From Hydractinia symbiolongicarpus (lineage: Eukaryota > Cnidaria > Hydrozoa > Anthoathecata > Hydractiniidae), in contig NC_079876.1 of the NCBI RefSeq assembly GCF_029227915.1, positions 22,260,001 through 22,324,000 on the forward strand: 64,000 nt of DNA. The letters run 5' to 3'. Positions 1 through 12,911 of the stretch are shown piece after piece. The position numbers and the translations under genes are program-made. Position 1 is the stretch's first letter; each line of letters starts with the position of its first letter. The notes under the pieces were generated by a model, which saw only the letters and a list, made by a program, of their open reading frames with translations, searched no databases and was not told the DNA's origin.

Positions 1-3000
1 TAGAAGGATCTACACGTAGTTCACTGAGTTGTAAGACCATGGCACAATGGAAAAGGACTTGAGACGTCGTAGTCCATTGAGTGTAGGAGGAATAGACCGA
101 TGTTAACCTGCTCAGGCACGTGGGAGCACGTGTTTACGTGTAAAGCCTTTATTAGGCGCCAAGAGGCCATATGACAATCTTTAGAGGCTTCTACACGTAG
201 TTCACTGAGTTGTAAGACCATGGCGCGATGAAAAGCGACTTGAGACGTCGTTGTCCATTGAGAATGGAAGGAATAGACCGATGGTAACCTGAGCAGACAC
301 GTCTAACCACGTGTTTTAGGTGTAAAGCCTATATTAGCCGGCAAGAGGCCATATACCAGTACTTAGAGGCCTTTACACGTAGTTCACTGCGTTGTAAGAT
401 CATGGCACCATGGAAAAGGACTTGAGACGTCGTAGTCCAGTGAGTGTAGGAGGAATAGACCGATTTTAACCTGCAAAAGTATGTGGAACCACGTGATTTA
501 CGTGTAACACCTTTATTAAGCGTCAAAAAGCCACATAACAATCTTTAGAAGACTCTACACATAGTTCACTGTGTTGTAAGACCATGGCACGATGGAAAAG
601 GACTTGAGACGTCGTAGTCCATTGAATGTAGGAGGAATAGACCGATGTTAACCTGCGGAAGTATGTGGAACCACGTGATTTACGTGTGAAGAACTTATTA
701 GGTGGTAAAAGGTCATCTAACAGTCTTTAGAGGCTTCCACACGCAGTTCACTGTGTTTTAAGACATTGGCGCGATGGAAAACAACTTGAAACGTCGTAGT
801 CCAGTGAGTGTAGAAGGAATTGACCGATGTTTACCTGGGCTAACACATAGAACCACATGTTTTACGTGTAAAGCCTTTATTAGGCGCCAAGAGGCCATAT
901 GACAATCTTTATAGGCCTCTACACGTAGTTCACTGAGTTGTAAGACCATGGCACGATGGAAAAGGACTTGAGACGTCGTAGTCCATTGAGTGTAGGAGGA
1001 ATAGACCGATGTTAACCTGCGGAAGTACGTGGAACCATATGTTTTACGTGTAAGGCTTTTATTAGGTGGTAAAAGGTCATATAACAGCCCTTAGAGGTCT
1101 CTACACGTAGTTCACTGAGCTGTAACACCATGGCGCGATGAAAAGCGACTTGAGACGTCGTTGTCCATTGAGAGTGGAAGGAATAGACCGATGGTAACCT
1201 GCGAAAGTATGTGGAACAACGTGACTTACGTGTAACACCTTCATTAAGCGTCAAATGACCACATAACAATCTTTAGAGGCCTCTACACATAGTTCACTGT
1301 GTTGTAAGACCATGGCGTGATGGAAAATGAGTTCAAACGTCGTGGTCCAGTGAGTGTAGAAGGAATAGACCGATGTTTACCTGGGCTAACACATGGAACC
1401 ACATATTTTACGTGTAAGGCTTTTATTAGGGTCATATAACAGCCTTTAGAGGTCTCTACACTTAGTTGACTGTGTTGTAAACAATGTCGGGATGGAAAAC
1501 AACTTGGGACGTTTTAGTCCACTTATGGCGGAAGAAATATACTGATAGTAAACTGTGCAGGTACGAGAAGCCACGTGATTTACGTGTAAAGAATTTTTTA
1601 GGCGGTAAAATGTCATATAACAGCCCTTAGAGGCCTGTACAGGTAGTTGACTGTGTTGTAAACAATGTCGGGATGGAAAAAAACTTGGAACGTCTTAGTC
1701 CATTTATGGCGGAAGGACTGGACCGATGATAAACTGCACAGGCACGTGGAACCACGTGATTTACGTGTAACACCTTTATTCGGCGTCAAAAGGCCATATA
1801 ACAGACTTTAGAAGGCTCTACACGTAGTTCACTGAGTTGTAAGACCATGGAACGATGGGAAGGACTTGAGACGTCGTAGTCCATTGAGTGTAGGAGGAAT
1901 AGACCGATGTTAACCTGCTCAGGCACGTGGGAGCACGTGTTTACGTGTAAAGCCTTTATTAGGCGCCAAGAGGCCATATGACAATCTTTAGAGGCCTCTA
2001 CACGTAGTTCACTGAGTTGTAAGACCATGGCGCGATGAAAAGCGACTTGAGACGTCGTTGTCCATTGAGAATGGAAGGAATAGACCGATGGTAACCTGCG
2101 CAGACACGTCTAACCACGTGTTTTAGGTTTAAGGCCTATATTAGCCGGCAAGAGGCCATATAACAGTCCTTAGAGGCCTTTACACGTAGTTCACTGCGTT
2201 GTAAGATCATGGCACCATGGAAAAGGACTTGAGACGTCGTAGTCCAGTGAGTGTAGAAGGAATTGACCGATGTTTACCTGGGCTAACACATGGAACCACA
2301 TGTTTTACGTGTAAGGCTTTTATTAGGTGGTAAAAGGTCATATAATAGCCCTTACAGGTCTCTACACGTAGTTCACTGTGCTGTAAGACCATGGCGCGAT
2401 TGAAGGCGACTTGGGACGTTGTGGTCCATTTAGAGAGGAAGGAATAGACCGATGGTAACCTGCACAGACACGACGAAGCACGTGTTCTAGGTGTAAGGCC
2501 TATATTAGGCGGCAAGAGACCATATGACAGTCCTTAGAGGCCTTTACACGTAGTTCACTGCGTTGTAAGATCATGGCACGGTGGAAAGCGACTTGAAACG
2601 TCATGGTCCAGTGAGTGTAGAAGGAATAGACCGATGTGTACCTGGGCTAACGCATGGAGCCACATGTATTACGTGTATGACTTTTATTAAGTGGTAAAAA
2701 GTCATTTAACAGCCCTTAGAAGCCTCTACACGCAGTTCACTGTGTTTTAAGACCTTGGCGCGATGGAAAACGACTTGAAACGTCGTAGTCCAGTAAGTGT
2801 AGAAGGAATTGACCGATGTTTACCTGGGCTAACACATGGAACCACATGTTTTACGTGTAAGGTCTTTTTTAGGTGGTAAAAGGTCATATACCAACCCTTA
2901 GAGGCCTCAACACGTAGTTCACTGTAATGTGTGACCATGGCGCGCCGGAAAACGACTTGACACGTCGTAGTCTATTGAGAGTGGAAGGAATATACTGATG

Positions 3001-6000
3001 GTAAACTGTGCAGGTACGTGGAGCCATATGATTTACGTGTAAAGGATTTATCAGGCGGAAGTCATATAACAGCCCTTAGAGGCCTCTACACGTAATTCAC
3101 TGTGCTTTAAGACCATGGCGCGATGAAAAGCGACTTGAGACGTCGTGGTCCATTGAGAGTGAAAGGAATAGACCGATGGTAACCTGCGCCACGTGATTTA
3201 CGTGTAACGCCTTTATTAAGCGTCAAAAGGCCACATAACAATCTTTAGAGGCCTCTACACATAGTTCACTGTGTTGTAAGACCATGGCGCAATGGAAAAT
3301 GAGTTTAAACGTCGTAGTCCAGTGAGTGTAGTAGGAATAGACCGATGTTTACCTGGGCTATCACATGGAACCACATGTTTTGCGTGTAAGGCTTTTATTA
3401 GGTGGTAAAATGTCATATAACAGCCCTTAGAGGTCTCTACACGTAGTTCACTGTGCTGTAAGACCATGGCACGATTGAAAGCCTCTTGAAACGTCGTAGT
3501 CCATTGAGAGTGGAAGGAATAGACCGATGGTAACCTACGCAGACACGACGAACCACCTGAATTACATGTAAAGCCTTTATTAGGCGGCAAGAGGCCATAT
3601 AACAGTCCTTAGAGGCCTTTACACGTAGTTCACTGTGTTGTAAGACCATGGCACGGTGGAAAGCGACTTGAGACGTCGTGGTCCAGTGAGTTTAGAAGGA
3701 ATAGACCGATGTTTATCTGGGCTAACGCATGCAGCCACATGTATTACGTGTATGGCTTTTATAGGTGGTAAAAGGTCATTTTACAGCCCTTAGAAGCCTC
3801 TACACATAGTTCACTGCGTTGTAAGATCATGGCACGATGGAAAAGGACTTGAGACGTCGCAGTCCATTGAGTGTAGGAGGAATAGACCGATGTTTATCTG
3901 GGCTAACGCATGGAGCCACATGTATTACGTGTATGGGTTTTATTAGGTGGTAAAAAGTCATTTAACAGCCCTTAGAAGCCTCTACACATAGTTCATTGTG
4001 CTGTAAGACAATGGCGCGATGGAGAGGCATTTGAGACGTCCTGGTCCATTAAGAGTGGAAGGAATAGAGCGATGGTAACCTGCGAAGACACGTCGAACCA
4101 CTTGTTTTACGTGTAAGGCTTTTATTAGGTGGTGAAAGGTCATATAACAGCCCTTAGAGGCCTCTACACGTAGTTCACTGTGCTGTAAGACCATGGCGCA
4201 ATGGAAAGCGTCTTGAGACGTCGTAGTCCATTGAGAGTGGAAGGCAATGGCAGGATGGAAAACAACTTGAGACAACTTTGTCCAAATTTAGCGACAGAAG
4301 TAGGCGGATGATAGACTGTGCAGGCATGTGGAACGACGTGATTTACGTGTAAAGCCTTTACTACGCGTCAAGAGTCCATAACACAGCCGTTAGAGGACTC
4401 TACACGTAGTTCACTGTGTTTTAAGACCATGGCCCGCCGGAAAGCAACTTGAGACATCGTAGCTCATTGAGAGTTGAATTAATAGACCGATGGCAACCTG
4501 CGTAGGCACGTCGAAACACGTGTTTTAGGTGTAAGGCCTATATTAGCCGGCAAGAGGCCATAAAACAGCCCTTGGAGGCCCGTACACGTAGTTGACTGTG
4601 TTCAATGGCAACGGCGGGATGGAAAACAACCTAAGACCACTTTATCCATTTTTAGTGACAGGACTAGGTGGATGATGGCCTGTGCGGGAACGTGGAACCA
4701 CGTGATTTACTTGTAGGGCCTTTATTAGGCGGCAAGAGGCCATATAACAATCTTTAGGGGCCTCTACACGTATTTCAATGTGTTGTAAGACCATTGCGCG
4801 ATGAAAACCGACTTGAGACGTCTTAGTCAATTTATAATGGAAGGACTAGACCCATATTAACCTGCACAGGCACGTGGAACTACGTGATTCACATGTAACA
4901 CCTTTACTAGGAGTCAAAAGGTCACAGCCTTTAGAGGCCTCTACAGGCAGTTCACTGTGTTGTAAGACCATGACGCGGATGGAAAACGACTTAAGATGCC
5001 GTAGTCCATTGAGTTTTCAAGGAATAGACCGATGTTAACCTTCGGAGGCACGTGTAAAGCTTTTATTAGGCGTCAGGAGGCCATATAACAGTCTTTAGAA
5101 GCCTTTACACGTAGTTCACTGTAATGTAAAACCATGGCGTGATGGAAAACGACTTGAGATGTCGTAGTCCATTAAGTGTAGGAGGAATAGACCGATGTTA
5201 ACCTGCTCAGGCACGTGGGAGCACGTGTTTACGTGTAAAGAATTTTTTAGGCGGTAAAAGGTCATATAACAGCCCTTAGAGGCCTGTACAGGTAGTTGAC
5301 TGTGTTGTAAACAATGTCGGGATGGAAAAAAACTTGGAACGTCTTAGTCCATTTATGGCGGAAGGACTGGACCGATGATAAACTGCACAGGCACGTGGAA
5401 CCACGTGATTTACGTGTAACACCTTTATTCGGCGTGAAAAGGCCATATAACAGACTTTAGAAGGCTCTACACGTAGTTCACTGAGTTGTAAGACCATGGC
5501 ACGATGGAAAAGGACTTGAGACGTCGTAGTCCATTGAGTGTAGGAGGAATAGACCGATGTTAACCTGCTCAGGCACGTGGGAGCACGTGTTTACGTGTAA
5601 AGCCTTTATTAGGCGCCAAGAGGCCATATGACAATCTTTAGAGGCCTCTACACGTAGTTCACTGAGTTGTAAGACCATGGCGCGATGAAAAGCGACTTGA
5701 GACGTCGTTGTAAATTGAGAATGGAAGGAATAGACCGATGGTAACCTGCGCAGACACGTCTAACCACGTGTTTTAGGTGTAAGGCCTATATTAGCCGGCA
5801 AGAGGCCATATAACAGTCCTTAGAGGCCTTTACACGTAGTTCACTGCGTTGTAAGATCATGGCACCATGGAAAAGGACTTGAGACGTCGTAGTCCAGTGA
5901 GTGTAGGAGGAATAGACCGATGTTAACCTGCAAAAGTATGTGGAACCACGTGATTTACGTGTAACACCTTTATTAAGCGTCAAAAAGCCACATAACAATC

Positions 6001-9000
6001 TTTAGAGGACTCTACACATAGTTCACTGTGTTGTAAGACCATGGCGCGATGGAAAATGAGTTTAAACGTCGTAGTTCAGTGAGTGTAGAAGGAATAGACC
6101 GATATTTACCTGGGCTAACACATGGAACCACATGTTTTACGTGTAAAGCTTTTATTAGGTGGTAAAAGGTCATATAACAACCCTTAGAGGCCTCAACACG
6201 TAGTTCACTGTAATGTGTGACCATGGCGCGCCGGAAAACGACTTGACACGTCGTAGTCCATTGAGAGTGGAAGGAATATACTGATGGTAAACTGTGCAGG
6301 TACGTGGAGCCATATGATTTACGTGTAAAGGATTTATCAGGCGGAAGTCATATAACAGCCCTTAGAGGCCTCTACACGCAGTTCACTGTGTTGTAAGACC
6401 ATGGCGCGATGAAAAGCGACTTGAGACGTCGTGGTCCATTGAGAGTGAAAGGAATAGACCAATGGTAACCTGCGCCACGTGATTTACGTGTAACGCCTTT
6501 ATTAAGCGTCAAAAGGCCACATAACAATCTTTAGAGGCCTCTACACATAGTTCACTGTGTTGTAAGACCATGGCGCAATGGAAAGCGTCTTGAGACGTCG
6601 TAGTCCATTGAGAGTGGAAGGCAATGGCAGGATGGAAAACAACTTGAGACAACTTTGTCCATTTTTAGCGACAGAAGTAGGCGGATGATAGCCTGTGCAG
6701 GCATGTGGAACGACGTGATTTACGTGTAAAGCCTTTACTACGCGTCAAGAGTCCATAACACAGCCGTTAGAGGACTCTACACGTAGTTCACTGTGTTTTA
6801 AGACCATGGCCCGCCGGAAAGCAACTTGAGACATCGTAGCTCATTGAGAGTGGAATTAATAGACCGATGGCAACCTGCGTAGGCACGTCGAAACACGTGT
6901 TTTAGGTGTAAGGCCTATATTAGCCGGCAAGAGGCCATATAACAGCCCTTGAAGGCCCGTACACGTGGTTGACTGTGTTCAAAGGCAACGGCGGGATGGA
7001 AAACAACCTAAGACCACTTTATCCATTTTTACTGACAGGACTAGGTGGATGATGGCCTGTGCGGGAACGTGGAACCACGTGATTTACTTGTAGGGCCTTT
7101 ATTAGGCGGCAAGAGGCCATATAACAATCTTTAGGGGCCTCTACACGTATTTCAATGTGTTGTAAGACCATTGCGCGATGAAAACCGACTTGAGACGTCT
7201 TAGTCAATTTATAATGGAAGGACTAGACCCATACTAACCTGCACAGGCACGTGGAACTACGTGATTCACATGTAACACCTTTACTAGGAGTCAAAAGGTC
7301 ACAGCCTTTAGAGGCCTCTCAGGCAGTTCACTGTGTTGTAAGACCATGACGCGGATGGAAAACGACTTAAGATGCCGTAGTCCATTGAGTTTTCAAGGAA
7401 TAGACCGATGTTAACCTTCGGAGGCACGTGTAAAGCTTTTATTAGGCGTCAGGAGGCCATATAACAATCTTTAGAGGCCTCTACTTGTATTTCAATGTGT
7501 TGTGACCACTTTATCCATTTTTAGTGACAGGACTAGGTGGATGATGGCCTGTGCAGGAACGTGGAACCACGTGATTTACGTGTACGGCCTTTGTTAGGTG
7601 GCAAAGGCCCATATAACAGTCTTTGGAGGCCTCTACACGTATTTCAATGTGTTATAAAACCATCGCGCGATGGAAAACGACTTGAGACGTCGTAGACCAT
7701 TGAGAGTGGATGGAATAGGCCAATGGTAACCTGCGCAAGCACGTGAAACCGCGTGATTTACGTGTAAAGCCTTTATTAGGCGTCAGAAGGCCATATAACA
7801 GTCTTTAGAAGCCTTTACACGTAGTTCACTGTAATGTAAAACCATGGCGTGATGGAAAACGACTTGAGATGTCGTAGTCCATTGAGAGTGCAAGGAATAG
7901 ACCGATGGTAACCTATGCAGGCACGTGGTACCACGTGTTATAGGTGTAAGGTCTTTAATAGGCGGCAAGAGGCCATATAACATGCCTTACAGGCCTTTAC
8001 ACGTAGATCACTGCGTTGTAAGATCATGGTACGATGGAAAGCGAATTGAAACATCGTAGTCCATTGAGTGTGGAAGGAATAGACCGATGGTAACCTGAAC
8101 AGGCACGTGAAACCGCGTGATTTACGTGTAGGGCCTTTGTTAGGTGGCAAAGTGCCATAAAACAGACTTTATTGGCCTGCAAACGTAGTTGAAGGTGTTG
8201 TAAAGCTATGGCGCAATGGAAAACGGCTTTGCACGTCGTAGTCCATTGAGCGTGGAAGGAATAGACCGATGGTAACCTGGGCTAACACATCGAAGCACGT
8301 GATTTACGTGTAAGGCGTTTATTAAGCGGTAAAAAGCCTTATAACAGCCCTTAGAGGACTGTACACGTGGTTGACAGTCTTGTAAGACCATGGCACGATG
8401 GAAAAGGACTTGAGACGTTGTAGTCCATTGAGTGTGGAAGGAATGGACCGATGGTAACCTGGACTAACTTATGGAACCGCATGTTTTATGTGTAAGGCTT
8501 CTATTAGGCGGCAGAAAGTCATGTAACAGCGTTTAGAGGCCTGTACACGTAGTTATCTGTATTGCAAGGCAATGACGGGATGGAAAAATACTTGGTACGT
8601 CGTAGTCCATTGTGTGTAGGAGGAATAGACTGATGTTAACCTGAACAGGCAGGTGGAACCGCGTGATTTACATTTAGGGCCTTTATCAGTTATCAAAGGG
8701 CCATAAAACAGCCTTTATGGGCCTGTACACGTAGTTGACAGTGTTGTAAGACCATCTCGTCGTATTCCATTAAGAGTGGAAGGAGTAGACCGATGGTAAC
8801 CTGCGCATGCACGTGACACCACGTGATTTACGTGTAAAGCCTTTATTAAGCGCAAGAATCTACATAACAGTCATTAGAGGCCTGTACACGTAGTTCACTC
8901 TGTTGTAAGACCATGGCGCGATGGAAAACAACTTGAGATGTCGTAGTCCATTGAGAGTGGTAGGAGTAGACCAATGGCAACCTGGACAGGTACGTGGAAC

Positions 9001-10651
9001 CACGTGGTGTACGTATAAAACTTTTATTAGCAGTCAAAAGGCCATATAACAGCATTTAGAGGCCCGTACACGTAGTTGACGGTGTTGCACAGCTATGGCG
9101 CAATGGAAAACGACTTGGGATATCGTAGTCCATTAAGTGTGGACGGAATAGACCGATTGGAACCTGCGCAGGCACGTGGAATCACGTGATTTACGTGTAA
9201 CACCTTTATCAGGCGTCAAAAGGCCATAAAACAGACTTTGGATGCGTCTACACATAGTTCACTGTGTTGCAAAACCATGGCGCGATGAAACGTCGTAGTC
9301 CATTGCGTGTAGAAGGAATAGAGCGATGTTAACCTGCGCCGGCGCGTGGAACTACGCGATTTACGTGTAAAGCTTTTATTAAGCGGCAAAAGGCCATATA
9401 ACAGACTTTAAAGGCCTATACACGTAGTTGACGGTGTTGTAAGACCATGGCGCGATGGAAAACAACTTCAGATGTCGTAGTCCATTGGGTGTAGAAGGAA
9501 TAGACCGATGTTAACCTGCGCAGGCCGGTGGAACCATGTGATTTACGTGTAAAACCTTTATTAGGCGGCAAAAGGCCATTGAACAGTGTTTAGAAGCCTG
9601 TACACGTAGTTGACTGCGTTGTAAGGCCATGGCGTGGTGGAAAAGACTTGAAACATTGTAGTCCATTGATTGTGGAAGGAATACACCGAACGCAACCTGC
9701 GCAGGCTCGTAGGACCAGGTGTTTTACGCGTATGTCCTTTATTAGGTGGCAAAAGGCCGTACAATAACACCCTTTAGAGACCTCTACACGTAGTTGACGG
9801 TATTGCAAGGCTTTGGCGCAATGGAGAACGACTTCGGACATTGTAGTCCATTGAGTGTGGAAGGAATGGCCGGATGGTAACCAGGGTAACACATGGAACA
9901 ACGTGTTTTACGTGTAAGGCCTTTAGTAGGCGGTTAAAGGCCATGTAACATGCTTTAGAGGGCTGTACACGTAGTTGACTGTGTTGTAGGGCAATGGCGG
10001 GATTGAGAACAACTTGAGACGTCTTAGTGCTTTTATGGTGGAAGTACTAGGCCCATGATAACCTGTGCAGGCACGTGGAACCAAGTGATTTACGTGTAAG
10101 GGCTTTATTAGATGGTAAAGGGTCATATAACAGCCTTTAGAGTCCTTTACACGTAGTTGACAGTCTTGTAAGACAATGGCGTGATTGAAGACATTTCGAG
10201 AACTTGTAGTCCATTGCGTGTAGAAGGAATAGACCGATGTTAACCTGCGCAGGCACTTTGAACTACGTGATTTACGTGAAAGGCCTTTATTAGGTGGCAA
10301 AATGCCATATAACACACTCTACAGGCCTGTACACGTAGTTGACGGTATTGTAAGGCTATGGCGCAATTGAAAATGGCTCGGGACGTCATAGTACATTTAT
10401 ATGGGAAAGAAAAGACCCATGGTAACCTGCGAAGGAAGGTGTAACCACGTGATTTATGTGTAACATCTTTATTAGGCGGCATAAGGCCATATAACAGTCT
10501 TTAGAGGTCTGTACACGTAGTTGACTGCGTTGTAAGGCCATGGCGTTGTGGAAAACGGCTTGAGACGTCGTAGTCCATTTACGGTGGAGGGACTAGACCC
10601 ATGCTAACCTGCGTAGCTACGTGGAACCACGTGATTTACGTGTAAGGCCTT
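1..10651. repeat. Satellite array, ~182-bp monomer (main block)
   Basis: A tandem array whose landmark GTAGTTCACTG recurs at about 15, 197, 378, 559, 742 and 928 and onward, a period of ~182 bp, so the block holds nearly 60 monomers. Each unit also carries a GACGTCGTAGTCCATTGAG-like block, a GAATAGACCGATG block, a CACGTG-rich block, and a CCTTTATTAGGCGGCAA-like block. It is clearly more GC-rich than the flanks. The minus strand gives many 60–130 aa open frames that are variants of one phrase (LSELRVEASKGCYMAF-like); because 182 is not a multiple of 3 they change frame every monomer, and I regard them as non-genic. The left edge lies outside the window. Monomers diverge from each other, with longer near-identical blocks superimposed. 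Confidence 0.97.
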
Positions 10652-10951
10652 GACTGATAGCCTTGTGGTAGAGCGTTCGCTTCCAGTGCGGGAGGTCTTG
10701 GGTTCAAACCCCGGCCGTGTCATGCCAGAGACTATAAAAGTGTGAATCTGCCCTTTCTGCTTAACGTTCAGCATGAGAATAGGATTGATATCATAGGCGG
10801 TTGTAAAGTTGAGCGATTGCTGTGCTTACACGATTTCGTAGCTCAAATGGAAACTTTAAATGTGTTAGGACCCCTTTCGCAGAATCCTCGTTGATAGCAG
10901 TACCAGTAGGAACTGAAGAAGCCATCCTGGATAAATAATAAATAATTCAAT
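10652..10951 (+). mobile_element. tRNA-derived SINE inserted in the satellite
   Basis: The satellite is interrupted after TGTAAGGCCTT and resumes at ATTAGGCAGC. The insert begins with a tRNA-like head: an A-box-like TGGTAGAGCG at 10666–10675 and a B-box GGTTCAAACCC at 10701–10711, spaced as in RNA polymerase III promoters. A short stem (CGC/GCG) around the loop TTCCAGT would place CCA in the anticodon position. The ~220-bp body is unrelated to the satellite, and the 3' end is an ATAA-rich tail near 10930–10950. The acceptor stem does not pair well, so this is a SINE and not a working tRNA gene. Family assignment is not possible from sequence alone; no clear target-site duplication was seen. 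Confidence 0.8.
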
Positions 10952-11656
10952 AATTAGGCAGCAAAAGGCCATATAACAGCCTTTAGAATCCTGTACACGT
11001 AGTTGACTGTGGTGTAAGGCAATGGCGCGATGGAAAACGACTTGGGACGTCGTAGTCCGTTAAGAGTGAAAGGAATAGACCCGTAGTAAGCTGCAAAAGG
11101 ACGTGGAACCACGTGATTTACGTATAAGGCCCTTATTAGGCGGAAAAAGGCCATATAACAGCCTTTAGAGGGCTGTCCACGTTATTGACGGTGTTATATA
11201 GCTGTAACGTTATAGAAAACGGCTTGGGACGTCAAAATTCATTGAGAATGCAAGAACTAGACCACTGGTTGCCTGCGCAGGCACGGGTAACCACGTGATT
11301 TACGTGTAAGGCCTTTATTAGGCGGCAAAAGGCCATCCAACAGTCTTTAGAGACCTGTACACATAGTTGACTGTGTTGTAAGGCCATGGCGATTTGGAAA
11401 ACAACTTAGAACGTCGTAGTCCATTGAGAGTGAAAGGAATAGACCGCTGGTAACCGGCTCAGGCACTTGGCAGCACATGATTTATGTGTAAGGCCTTTAT
11501 TAAGCGAAAAAGGCCATATAACAGCCTTTAGAGGCCTGTACACGCAGTTGGCCGTGTTATAATGCTATGCCGCAATAGAAAACAACTTGGCATGTCGTAG
11601 TCCATTAAGAGTGGAAGAACTAGACCCATGGTAACCTGCGCAGGCACGGGGAACCA
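10952..11656. repeat. Satellite array, continuation after the SINE
   Basis: About four more ~182-bp monomers of the same satellite, in the same orientation as the main block, resume immediately after the SINE. The array stops abruptly inside a monomer near GCACGGGGAACCATT at about 11655, where unique AT-rich DNA begins. Monomers here are more diverged than those between 1 and 7 kb, as expected for the edge of an array. Confidence 0.95.
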
Positions 11657-12335
11657 TTATCAAAGTAAAGTGATATTATTCTTTCTTTAAGTTCTTTGAA
11701 AGTTACAGGCTCCAAGTAATTTATATTATGGAATCTGGGCCATTCTTTTGTATAACAAAATTCAAAATATCAGAACTATAGCGTTCATACTTTACTTGCA
11801 GTCTCTTCAGCTTTTTATTTGTAGAATCAATTGGTGTATTGTTTGATTTGTTTTTTCCTAGTAATTGTGACAGTCGACTTTCTGACTTACTAGCTTGGTT
11901 TCCTTGGATTTTCACTATGGCTGTTCTGATAATTAGATTGAACTTCAGTTCGTATTGCCGTTTTTAATATGTCGTTCATATCAAATGATAGTTAAATCTG
12001 AAGGTAAGAAAAATATTATATCACTAGCTGCCTAGCCACAGATACTTTTGTATACTGTTCATATTATGTGATTATATAAACAACAGCTCTAGTTGAAAGA
12101 CAGATAAGAAAAGTAAAATCACGTAATTTAGACATTAACATCACAGAGGCTCACAGCTAAATTTCGTAGTTAGAGGTAAAATTTTTCAGATATAGACAAC
12201 AAACGCTAGTATGAAACAGCTCATTTTGGCTAAAAAAAAGTCAAAAAAATCAACACAGTACAGTTAAAATCAACACAACCATTGGATATCACACCCATCA
12301 TACCTAAATTTGCGCGGCAACGCGGGGGGTAAAAA
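11657..12335. other. AT-rich unique DNA, no gene recognised
   Basis: No recognisable exon. A 64-codon lysine-rich open frame on the minus strand (11721–11915) has no family resemblance I can name and no convincing splice context. Homopolymer and short AT repeats only. Confidence 0.5.
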
Positions 12336-12911
12336 AAGTGTTTCTTTAGTGAGTAGAAGTGTTTTTTTATTGAGTAGAAGTGTTTTTTTAGTGTGTAAAA
12401 GTGTTTTTTAGTAAGTAGAAGTGTTTTCTTTAGTGAGTAGAAGAGTTTCTTTAGTGAGTAGAAGTGTTTTTTTAGTGAGTACAAGAGTTGTTTTTTTTGA
12501 TATTTGGAAGTGTTTTTTTCAGTGAGTAGAAGTGTTTTTTTCAGTGAGTAGAAGTGTTTTTTTAGTGTGTAAAGTGTTTTTCAGTAAGGAGAAGTCTCTT
12601 TTTAGTGTGTAGAAGTGTTTTTTTTAGTGAGTACAAGTGTTGTTTTTTTTGATATTTGGGAGTGTTTTTTTCAGTGAGTAGAAGTGTTTTTTTCAGTGAG
12701 TAGAAGTGTTTTTTTTTAGTGTGTAAAGTGTTTTTCAGTAAGGAGAAGTCTCTTTTTAGTGTGTAGAAGTGTTTTTTTAGTGAGTAGAAGTGTTTTTTTA
12801 GTATGTAGAAGTGTTTTTTCAGTGAAAAGAAGTGTTTTTTGGTGAGTAGAACTGTTTTTTTAGTATGTAGAGGTGTTTTTAAAGTGTTTAGAAGTGTTTT
12901 TTTAGTGTGCG
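12336..12911. repeat. T-rich minisatellite (AGTGAGTAGAAGTGTTTTTT-like unit)
   Basis: Tandem copies of a roughly 20–25-bp unit of the form GTGTTTTTTTAGTGAGTAGAA with variable T-run length and AGTGTGTAAA / AGTAAGGAGAAG variants. A longer period is superimposed: the rare variant TGTTGTTTTTTTTGATATTTGG occurs near 12487 and again near 12638, and the order of variants after it is the same, giving two copies of a ~152-bp higher-order block. Minus-strand translation gives a repetitive SLKKHFY peptide, judged to be an artefact of the repeat. Confidence 0.93.

Noticed and set aside
10652-10730. Functional tRNA gene
   Set aside because: A and B boxes are present but the acceptor stem does not pair and a long unrelated body follows, as in a SINE.
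1-11650. Many 60–130 aa minus-strand open frames with similar protein sequences
   Set aside because: They are translations of the ~182-bp satellite. The period is not a multiple of 3, frames change each monomer and no splice structure or start context is shared.
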